A DNA stretch of 64,000 nucleotides from Pseudomonadota bacterium (lineage in GTDB: Bacteria; Pseudomonadota; Gammaproteobacteria; Burkholderiales; Burkholderiaceae_C). The stretch lies in the NCBI GenBank assembly GCA_021799355.1, contig JAJZAQ010000007.1:1-64000 (forward strand), given 5' to 3'. A program made the translations under genes and the position numbers. The notes under the pieces are model-generated. The model did no database searches and was not told where the DNA came from. It worked only from the letters and a program-made list of their open reading frames with translations. Position 1 is the first letter of the stretch, and every line of letters starts with the position of its first letter. Below, one piece after another: positions 47,644 to 56,900 of the stretch.

Positions 47644-48177
47644 TCAGAATGCGAGCTCGCCCTCGACCGCGGCAATGCCGGCCTTGGCGCAGACGTCGTC
47701 GTTGTCCCCACCCGGAGCACCCGATACGCCGATGGCCCCGACCATCTGCCCGGCGGCGTCGATCGGCAGTCCGCCGCCGATCATCACCACCCCTGGCAGG
47801 TTTTTGATCGCCTGCTCGGCCGAATCCGGCTTGTTGACCCGCGCGGCCACCGCGCTGGTGGCGTCGCGCCAGCTCGCCGCGGTGCGCGCCTTGCCTTCCG
47901 CCGCGGCCAGGGTATGCCAGCCGGCGTAGCGATCACGCAGCACGACCAGCGGCAGCCCCGCCGGGTCGGTCACGGCCACCGTCACCTGCCAGCCGCGCCT
48001 GGCGCACTCGGCTTTGGCCGCCTGCGCCGCCTTGAGCGCGGTCTCCGGGGTGATGACCTTTTGCGTCCAGGTGGACGAGTCGGCTGCGCTGACGGTCTGC
48101 ATCAGCGCAGCACCCGCGGTCAAGAGGACGGCGGCGAACGACGCCGCCGCAATCGGCTTCAACGAGCTGTTTGCCAT
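47644..48177 (-). CDS. Exported GlcG/HbpS-like (DUF336) protein
   Basis: 177-aa protein with a signal peptide (1 to about 31, cleavage near VSA-ADS) and a GlcG/HbpS domain (about 45-175; ITPETALKAAQAAKAECARRGWQVTVAVTDPAG, VVMIGGGLPI and GAIGVSGAPGG). Related proteins bind haem or corrinoids or are of unknown role. The second ATG (48177) is preferred because GGAG lies 7 bases upstream; the first (48183) overlaps the stop of the thioredoxin-like gene. Third gene of the permease-thioredoxin operon. Confidence 0.85.
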   Translation of the reverse strand: MANSSLKPIAAASFAAVLLTAGAALMQTVSAADSSTWTQKVITPETALKAAQAAKAECARRGWQVTVAVTDPAGLPLVVLRDRYAGWHTLAAAEGKARTAASWRDATSAVAARVNKPDSAEQAIKNLPGVVMIGGGLPIDAAGQMVGAIGVSGAPGGDNDDVCAKAGIAAVEGELAF

Positions 48178-48179
48178 GC

Positions 48180-48416
48180 TCATGCTCCGAACCAGCTTTC
48201 CACCTGTGCCCGGCTGGGGACGCTGCCGGCATGCACGACCTTGCCGTCGATCACCACACCGGGCGTGCTCATCACACCGTATTGCATGATCGAGGGGATG
48301 TCCTCGACTTTGTCCACCTGCGCCTGCACGTTCTTGGCTTTGATGACTTCTTCGACCAGTTTTTGTGTGGTCTTGCAGTTGGCACAACCGGTGCCGAGGA
48401 TTTTGACGTTGCGCAT
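48180..48416 (-). CDS. Small thioredoxin-fold redox protein
   Basis: 78-aa thioredoxin-like protein of the 'small redox-active disulfide protein 2' type. It has the active-site C11-A-N-C14 near the N-terminus (GTGCANCKTT) and a cis-proline region (VMSTPGVVIDG). No signal peptide. Partners of this type are commonly encoded next to DUF318/UPF0718 permeases, as here (24 bases after the permease stop codon). Likely a thiol donor or metal-thiol carrier for the permease. Confidence 0.88.
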   Translation of the reverse strand: MRNVKILGTGCANCKTTQKLVEEVIKAKNVQAQVDKVEDIPSIMQYGVMSTPGVVIDGKVVHAGSVPSRAQVESWFGA

Positions 48417-48440
48417 ATGGCCTCCTGGAAAGAAAAGCGG

Positions 48441-49505
48441 TTACATCACCGCGTTGAATACATAGCCCACGACAATGATGCCTGCCGCCACCACTGTGGC
48501 GAACAGCGCGATCAGCCTGGGTTTCATCACTTTTTTGAGAATCATGAATTCCGGGAAGGACAAGGCGGTCACGGCCATCATGAACGCCAGGGTCGTGCCC
48601 AGCGCCGCGCCCTTGCCCAGCAGCGCCTGCACCACCGGGATGATCCCGGCAGCGTTGGAATACATCGGCACGCCGATGAGCACCGCCAGCGGCACTGACC
48701 ACCACGCGCTCTTGCCCATCAGGTGCGCCATGAAGTCCTGCGGCACATAGCCGTGGATCCACGCGCCCACACCGACGCCGGCGACGATGTACGGCGCGAC
48801 CTTGAGCACGATGTCGCGCACATGCCTCCACCCCTGGGCGAAACGCGCCTGCCAGCTCATCCCGGTGTCTTCGCCGTGCACCGCAGGAATGTCGAACACC
48901 CACGGCTCGACGAGTTTGACCGGGTTCATGCGCCCGATCACCACGCCGGCGACGATGGCCACGGCCAGCCCGAGACCGAGGTAAAGCGCGGCGATTTTCC
49001 AGCCGAACATGCCAAATAGCAGCGCCAGCGCCACTTCGTTGACCATCGGCGCCGACACCAGGAAGGAAAACGTCACCCCCAGCGGCACGCCGGCGGTGAG
49101 AAAGCCGATGAACAAGGGCACCGCCGAGCACGAACAGAACGGCGTGACGATGCCCAGTGTGGCAGCGAGCACATTGCCCACGCCCTGGCGCTTGCCGGCA
49201 AGGATGGCACGGGTGCGCTCCGGCGTGAAAAAGGTCTGGATCACGCCGACGACAAACACGATCAGCGCCAGCAACAGCAGCACCTTGGGCACCTCAAAAA
49301 TGAAAAAGCTCACCGCGCCGTACAGATGGCCGTTCGGTGCCATGCCGGTCGCCGCAGCCAGCCAGCGCATGACCGCGTCGGTGGCCGGTTCCAACTGGCT
49401 GTAGACAACGAACCAGCCCAGCACATACAGCACCGGCAGCACCCAGGCGCGCCAGGCGGCGGGGGCCGTCGTGCGCACGGTCGAAGGTTGGACTTGGGTG
49501 TTCAT
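48441..49505 (-). CDS. Permease of the UPF0718/DUF318 family (ArsP-like)
   Basis: 354-aa inner-membrane protein with about eight membrane helices in two repeats. The first carries TPFCSCSAVPLFIGF (C124, C126) and the second the related PMYSNAAGIIPVVQALL. Family members include ArsP, which exports trivalent organoarsenicals, and permeases paired with small thioredoxins in metalloid-resistance operons. The location about 11 kb from aioBA supports such a role but does not prove it. No ArsR-type gene is adjacent. A terminator-like hairpin sits in its 5' leader. Confidence 0.85.
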   Translation of the reverse strand: MNTQVQPSTVRTTAPAAWRAWVLPVLYVLGWFVVYSQLEPATDAVMRWLAAATGMAPNGHLYGAVSFFIFEVPKVLLLLALIVFVVGVIQTFFTPERTRAILAGKRQGVGNVLAATLGIVTPFCSCSAVPLFIGFLTAGVPLGVTFSFLVSAPMVNEVALALLFGMFGWKIAALYLGLGLAVAIVAGVVIGRMNPVKLVEPWVFDIPAVHGEDTGMSWQARFAQGWRHVRDIVLKVAPYIVAGVGVGAWIHGYVPQDFMAHLMGKSAWWSVPLAVLIGVPMYSNAAGIIPVVQALLGKGAALGTTLAFMMAVTALSFPEFMILKKVMKPRLIALFATVVAAGIIVVGYVFNAVM

Positions 49506-49525
49506 GACAACTCTGTTCCTTTGCA

Positions 49526-49546
49526 CAAAAACCGCGAAGGTGCGGT
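49526..49546 (-). terminator. Terminator-like hairpin in the leader of the permease operon
   Basis: Read on the minus strand, ACCGC-ACCTTC-GCGGT is followed by TTTTTG and ends about 20 bases before the permease ATG. The stem is only 5 bp. It could be a leader attenuator or a weak second terminator for read-through from clpA. Confidence 0.4.
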
Positions 49547-49667
49547 CTACCCGTGAAGACGAACGCGGGTGAAAAAGGATGCAGCTCATCCGCCCGATGG
49601 GCCATGCGCCCGCACGGCGACACGCCGGTGGCGGAAAGCGCCGCGCAGCACAGAGGCGGCGCGCAGA

Positions 49668-49693
49668 CGAAAACGCCCCGCGGTGCGGGGCGT
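49668..49693 (-). terminator. Intrinsic terminator of clpSA
   Basis: On the minus strand, ACGCCCCGC-ACC-GCGGGGCGT forms a perfect 9-bp GC-rich stem followed by TTTTCGTC. It lies 70 bases beyond the clpA stop codon. Confidence 0.85.
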
Positions 49694-49762
49694 CTGGAGA
49701 TTTTCGCTGGCGGCAGCGGACCCGCCGTCAGCAGTCGATCGAGTGTGCCGATGCGGCGCGGT

Positions 49763-52075
49763 TCACGCTGCTGCGTCCTCGGCTTCTTTTTTGCGTGGCC
49801 TGGGCTCCAGCGGGGTGATGTCCAGCTTGATGCGGTCTTTTTCCGCCGCGGTCGGGTCGATATCCACCGACACGCGGCCGCCATCGACCAGCCGGCCGAA
49901 CAGCAGTTCGTCGGCCAGCGCCCGCCGCAGCGTGTCCTGGATCAGCCGCTGCATCGGCCGCGCCCCCATCAGCGGGTCGAACCCGGCCTTGGCCAAGTAT
50001 TTGCGCAACGCGTCGGAGAAGGAGATTTCCACCTTCTTTTCCGCGAGCTGGGCTTCGAGCTGCAGCAGGAATTTGTCGACCACGCGCAGAATCACGGCTT
50101 CGTCGAGCGGCTTGAAGCTGATGATGGCATCGAGCCGGTTGCGGAACTCGGGCGAGAAGAGGCGTTTGATGTCGGCCATTTCATCGCCCTGCTCGCGCCG
50201 GGTGGTAAAACCGATGGTCGATTTCTGCATGGTCTCCGCGCCGGCGTTGGTCGTCATGATGAGGATGACGTTGCGGAAATCCGCCTTGCGGCCGTTGTTG
50301 TCGGTCAGCGTGCCGCTGTCCATCACCTGCAGCAGAACGTTGAACACATCCGGGTGCGCCTTTTCGATTTCGTCGAGCAGCAATACCGCGTGCGGCTTCT
50401 TGGTCACGGCCTCGGTCAACAACCCGCCCTGGTCGAAGCCGACATAACCCGGCGGCGCGCCGATCAGCCGTGACACCGTGTGCCGCTCCATATATTCCGA
50501 CATATCGAAACGGATGAGTTCGACACCCAGGGTGAACGCCAACTGCCGCGCCACTTCGGTCTTGCCGACACCGGTGGGGCCGCTGAACAGAAACGCACCG
50601 ATCGGCTTGTCGGGCTTGCCCAACCCGGAGCGCGCCATTTTGATCGCCGCGGCCAGCGCGTCGATCGCCGCATCCTGACCGAAGACGACGTTTTTCAGGT
50701 CGCGGTCGAGGTTTTTCAGCTTGGCACGGTCGTCGGTGGTCACGCTGTGCACCGGCACCCGGGCGATCTTGGAAATGATTTCCTCGATTTCGATTTTGCC
50801 GATGGTCTTTTTCTGCTTGCTCTTGGGCAGGATACGCTGCGCTGCACCGGCTTCGTCGATGACGTCGATCGCCTTGTCGGGCAGATGCCGGTCGTTGATG
50901 TACTTGGCCGACAGCTCCGCAGCAGCCGACAGCGCGCCGGGCGAATACTTCACCCCGTGGTGCTCCTCGAAACGCGATTTCAGGCCGCGCAGGATCTCCA
51001 CCGTCTGCTGCACGCTAGGCTCGACGACGTCGATTTTCTGGAAGCGACGCGACAGCGCGGCATCCTTCTCGAAAATTCCCCGGTATTCGGTGAACGTCGT
51101 GGCGCCAATGCAACGCAACTGCCCGGAAGACAGCGCAGGCTTGAGCAGGTTGCTGGCGTCGAGCGTGCCGCCCGACGCCGAGCCGGCACCGATCAGGGTG
51201 TGGATTTCATCGATGAACAGAATCGCGTGCGGCTTGTCCTTGAGCTGTTTGAGCACGGCCTTGAGCCGCTGCTCGAAATCGCCACGGTATTTGGTGCCGG
51301 CCAGCAATGCGCCCATGTCGAGCGAATACACCACCGCATCTTCGAGGATGGCGGGCACCTGCCCCTCGGTGATGCGCCAGGCCAGCCCCTCGGCGATTGC
51401 CGTCTTGCCCACCCCGGCCTCGCCGACGAGCAGCGGGTTGTTTTTGCGCCGCCGGCACAGCACCTGGATGACGCGCTCGACCTCCTGCTCACGGCCGATC
51501 AGCGGGTCGATCTTGCCCTGCTGCGCCAGCGCGTTGAGGTTCTGCGTGAACTGATCCAGCGGCGATTCCTTCGCTTCCTTGTCCTCTGCCGATTCCTCGT
51601 TCGCATTCGACGCGGACTTTGCCGGCTCGACGGGTTCGGATTTGCGGATGCCGTGCGACAGGAAGTTGACCACGTCCAGCCGCGTCACCCCCTGCTGGTG
51701 CAGGTAGTACACCGCATGCGAGTCTTTTTCGCTGAAAATCGCCACCAGCACGTTGGCGCCGGTGACCTCTTTTTTGCCGTTGGAGGTCGACTGCACGTGC
51801 ATGATGGCGCGCTGGATCACCCGCTGGAACCCCAGCGTCGGCTGCGTGTCGACATCGTCCGCGCCCGGGACGATGGGGGTGTTTTCCTTGATGAACGCGG
51901 TCAGGCTTTTACGCAGATCGTCCAGGTTGGCCGAACAGGCGCGCAGCACTTCGGCGGCAGACGGGTTGTCCAGCAGCGCGAGCAGCAGGTGCTCGACGGT
52001 GATGAATTCGTGGCGCTGCTGCCGCGCCTCGACAAAAGCCATATGCAGGCTGACTTCCAGTTCTTGCGCAATCAT
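49763..52075 (-). CDS. clpA: ATP-dependent Clp protease ATP-binding subunit ClpA
   Basis: AAA+ unfoldase that feeds ClpP. The 770-aa protein has a Clp N-domain (1 to about 145), an acidic linker, AAA-1 with Walker A GEAGVGKT (about 215) and AAA-2 with GPTGVGKT (about 496). It lacks the ClpB middle coiled coil. The ATG at 52075 has AGGAGG six bases upstream. clpS lies 10 bases upstream, so the adaptor and unfoldase are made together. Confidence 0.96.
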   Translation of the reverse strand: MIAQELEVSLHMAFVEARQQRHEFITVEHLLLALLDNPSAAEVLRACSANLDDLRKSLTAFIKENTPIVPGADDVDTQPTLGFQRVIQRAIMHVQSTSNGKKEVTGANVLVAIFSEKDSHAVYYLHQQGVTRLDVVNFLSHGIRKSEPVEPAKSASNANEESAEDKEAKESPLDQFTQNLNALAQQGKIDPLIGREQEVERVIQVLCRRRKNNPLLVGEAGVGKTAIAEGLAWRITEGQVPAILEDAVVYSLDMGALLAGTKYRGDFEQRLKAVLKQLKDKPHAILFIDEIHTLIGAGSASGGTLDASNLLKPALSSGQLRCIGATTFTEYRGIFEKDAALSRRFQKIDVVEPSVQQTVEILRGLKSRFEEHHGVKYSPGALSAAAELSAKYINDRHLPDKAIDVIDEAGAAQRILPKSKQKKTIGKIEIEEIISKIARVPVHSVTTDDRAKLKNLDRDLKNVVFGQDAAIDALAAAIKMARSGLGKPDKPIGAFLFSGPTGVGKTEVARQLAFTLGVELIRFDMSEYMERHTVSRLIGAPPGYVGFDQGGLLTEAVTKKPHAVLLLDEIEKAHPDVFNVLLQVMDSGTLTDNNGRKADFRNVILIMTTNAGAETMQKSTIGFTTRREQGDEMADIKRLFSPEFRNRLDAIISFKPLDEAVILRVVDKFLLQLEAQLAEKKVEISFSDALRKYLAKAGFDPLMGARPMQRLIQDTLRRALADELLFGRLVDGGRVSVDIDPTAAEKDRIKLDITPLEPRPRKKEAEDAAA

Positions 52076-52085
52076 CACGAGCCTC

Positions 52086-52415
52086 CTAAATGGCTTCCAT
52101 CACACACTGCAAAGGGTGACCGGCCTGACGGGCCGCTCCGATCACCTGTTCCACCTTGGTTGCCGCGATGTCACGGGTATAAACCCCGCAGACACCACGC
52201 CCCTCCTGGTGCACTTTTAACATGATTTGCGTCGCGGTTTCGCGGTCCTTGTTGAAAAAGTGCTGGATCACGGCGACGACGAATTCCATCGGCGTGAAGT
52301 TGTCGTTGAGCAACACGACCTGGTACATCGCCGGCGGTTTGACCCGCAGCGTCTGCCGCTCGACGACCACCGAGCCGCCATCGTCGGGATGGGGAGAATG
52401 AGATGCAGCAACCAT
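52086..52415 (-). CDS. clpS: ATP-dependent Clp protease adaptor ClpS
   Basis: N-end-rule adaptor that delivers substrates to ClpA. The 109-aa protein has the flexible N-tail and the core motif [17 protein letters not shown] with the substrate-pocket residues, plus [20 protein letters not shown]. Directly precedes clpA. Confidence 0.96.
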   Translation of the reverse strand: MVAASHSPHPDDGGSVVVERQTLRVKPPAMYQVVLLNDNFTPMEFVVAVIQHFFNKDRETATQIMLKVHQEGRGVCGVYTRDIAATKVEQVIGAARQAGHPLQCVMEAI

Positions 52416-52566
52416 GGTCAAAATTGTAGGGAGAACCGCCAGTCTCTGGATGCCGTACAGGGTATTTCCGGACGGTGGCGACAGACCTGGTCGGCGCTCT
52501 CGTCCCCCACATTTGCGGCAGCGCAATGGAAATACAAGAGACCGCCTGCGCATCGGGTTGCCCAAA

Positions 52567-52594
52567 CAAAAACCGCCAGGACTGGCGGTTTTTG
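52567..52594 (-). terminator. Intrinsic terminator downstream of icd
   Basis: A perfect 12-bp stem (AAAAACCGCCAG at 52568-52579 with CTGGCGGTTTTT at 52582-52593) has a two-base loop, with A and T tracts on both sides, so it can work in either direction. It lies 23 bases past the icd stop codon. Confidence 0.92.
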
Positions 52595-52616
52595 GACTGC
52601 GTGGCGCTGCGGCGGT

Positions 52617-53867
<1,251 letters not shown>

Positions 53868-53961
53868 GAGCGGAGTCTCCTTGAGTGACGATGCGGCCAT
53901 TCTATGCTGCCGCCCGCGCCGGATGAAACAGTCTTGTATATGACATAAGACCAGAGTCTGT

Positions 53962-56900
53962 TCACCCTGCCGTGCACGCGTGCTGCGCCCACGCCGCCTG
54001 CAGCGCCTGCGCCGTATGCCCGGGAGCGCCGGGGCGCAGGAATGCACTCACCGGGCCCTGCATCACCAGCCGGCCACCGCCCTGACCGCCTTCCGGGCCG
54101 AGATCGATCAGCCAGTCGGCGTTGGCCATCAGGTCCAGATCGTGTTCGATGACGATCACCGTCTGACCGCCGTCGGTCAGACGGTGCAACACGCGGATGA
54201 GCTTTTCCACGTCGGTCTTGTGCAACCCCACCGTGGGTTCATCGAGCACGTAAACCGTCGGCCGCGCCGCCGGATTGGCGAGTTCGGCCACCAGTTTGAT
54301 GCGCTGCGCCTCGCCGCCGGACAAAAACGGGCTGGGCTGGCCCAGCGGCAGATAGCCCAGACCGACGTCCTGCAACAGCCTGAGCGCGTGGTGCAGCTTA
54401 CGGTGCGCGGAAAAAAACTCTGCAGCTTCGTCGACCTCCATCTGCAACACCTCCCCGGCGTTGCGTCCGCGCAGCCGCACTGCCAGGGTGTCAGGGTTGA
54501 AACGCAGACCGTTGCACTCGGTGCAGGGCACGGTGACGTCGGGCAGGAAGTTCATTTCCACCTTCACCGCCCCCTGCCCTTCGCACACCGGGCAACGTCC
54601 GGCGCCGGTGTTGAACGAAAACCGGCTGGCGGTGTAGCCGCGAATCCGCGCCTCCTCGGTGTTGGCAAACAACTGGCGGATGCCATCCCACAGTCCGAGA
54701 TAGGTGGCGGCGCACGAACGCGGCGTTTTGCCAATCGGCGTCTGGTCGACTTCGAGCACGCGATCGAGTCCTTCCCAGCCGTCCAGACCGCTGGCCCCCT
54801 GCAGCGCGCCGGGGTCGCCGCCGATGCGCTGACGCAACGCAGGCAGCAGCACGTCGCGCGCCAGCGTCGATTTGCCCGAACCCGACACACCGGTGACCAC
54901 GGTCAGCCGCCCCCGCGGAAACTGCACGTCGATGCCGCGCAGATTGTGCCGCTGCGCACCGCGCAGGTGGATCGCCGGGCTGTCGGCGGTGGTCGCCGGT
55001 CGCGGCTGCAGCGGCCACGGCATCGGCGCGAGCAGGCTGCGCAGCGTCGGCGTGTCACTGCGCGCCAACACCTGCGCCAGCGGCCCGCTGGCGACGACCT
55101 GCCCGCCACGCCGTCCGGCACCGGGGCCGATGTCGATCAGCCAGTCGGCCCGGCGCATGGTGTCCTCGTCGTGCTCGACCACGACCAGGGTGTTGCCCTT
55201 GGCCTTGAGCGCCGCCAGCGCATCGAGCAGGATGCGGTTGTCGCGCGGGTGCAGGCCGATGGTCGGCTCGTCGAGCACGTAGCACACCCCGCGCAGATTG
55301 CTGCCGAGTTGCGCCGCCAGACGGATGCGCTGCGCCTCGCCGCCCGACAGCGTCGGCGCGGCGCGGTCCAGCCCGAGATAGCCCAGGCCGACCTGGCGTA
55401 AAAATTCCAGCCGGGTGCGGATTTCGGCCAACGCATCGCGCGCGATGTCGGCTTCCCGCGGGCTGAGTTCGAGCCGGGCAAACCATTGCGCCGCGTCGTC
55501 GACGTCGCGCGCGGTGAGCTGGGCGATCGACTCGCCGCGAAACCGCACCGCCAGGCTGTCGCGGTTGAGCCGCGCGCCGTGACAGGCGGGACACTCCGCG
55601 CCCGCAGCGCCTGCAGCCGCCCGGCCTGTGGCCGCCGGCGCGGGTTCGGCGGCGTCCAGCCAGGCCTGCTCCTCGCCGCTTTGCGTAGCGTCGAACCCGG
55701 CGAGAACTTCGCCGGTGCCGAAGCATGTCGGACACCAGCCGCTGGGCGAGTTGTACGAAAACTGCCGCGGGTCGAGCTCGCGGAAGCTGCGCCCGCACCC
55801 CGGGCAGGCGCGTTTGGTCGACAGCAGTCGGCTGTGCATCGGCGGCGCAGCGGGGTCTCCGCGCATCACCGCGGCCAGCCCGTCCAGCGGGCCAAGCACC
55901 AGCACCACGCCCTTGCCCAGCGCCAGGGTGCGGCGCAGCAGGTCGCGCAGCGCCTCCTCGTTGTCGGCGCGCACGGTGATGTCGCCGACGGGCAGCTCGA
56001 TGGTGTGCTCCTTGAAGCGGTCCAGCCGCGGCCACGGCTCGGTCGGCACGAAGCCGCCATCCACCCGCAGATGGGTATAGCCCATGCTGCGCGCCCACAC
56101 CGCCAGATCGGTGTAATAGCCTTTGCGCTGCACCACCAGCGGGGCGAGCAGACCGATGCGCTGCCCGCGCCAGTCGCGCAGCAGTTGCGCGGCGATGGCC
56201 TCCATGCTCTGCGGCTCGATCGGGATGTTGCAATCCGGGCAATACTGCGTGCCGCATTTGGCGTAGATCAGGCGCAGGAAGTGGTAAGCCTCGGTCAGCG
56301 TGCCCACCGTGCTCTTGCGCCCGCCGCGGCTGGTGCGCTGCTCGATGGCGACGGTGGGCGGGATGCCGACGATGGCCTCGACGTCCGGCGGCGGCGCCGG
56401 CTGGACGAACTGCCGCGCGTAGGCGTTGATCGATTCGAGGTAACGCCGCTGGCCCTCGGAAAACAGCACGTCGAACGCCAGTGTCGATTTGCCCGAGCCG
56501 GACACACCGGTGATCACCGTCATCTGCCCGCGCGGAATGTCCACATCGACCGCGCGCAAATTGTGTTCGCGCGCCTGGCGGATGGCGATGAACCCCGCCT
56601 TGCCCGCACGCAGCGCGCTGGCCAGGTGCGGCCCGACGGTTTCGTCCGACGCATCGGGTTCGGCGGCGCGCAGCATCAGGGCGGCGTTGGCCGCAGGCTC
56701 CGGGCGGTAGGCCGTGGCGACCGCCTGGCTGGCGTCCGGCGATGGCGTCGCCTGCTGCCGGCGCCAGGCGGCATCGGCGGCCAGCGCGCGCCCGGTGAAC
56801 GACGGCGCGTACCCCGCCAACGCATCGGGCGGCCCGGCGAACACCACCCGCCCGCCGGCGTCGCCGCCCTCCGGGCCGAGGTCGATGACCCAGTCGCTGG

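Noticed and set aside
45833-47929. Open frame of about 698 codons on the plus strand, opposite the P-type ATPase
   Set aside because: Arginine/glutamine/glycine-rich shadow of a gene with all P-type ATPase motifs; no ribosome site.
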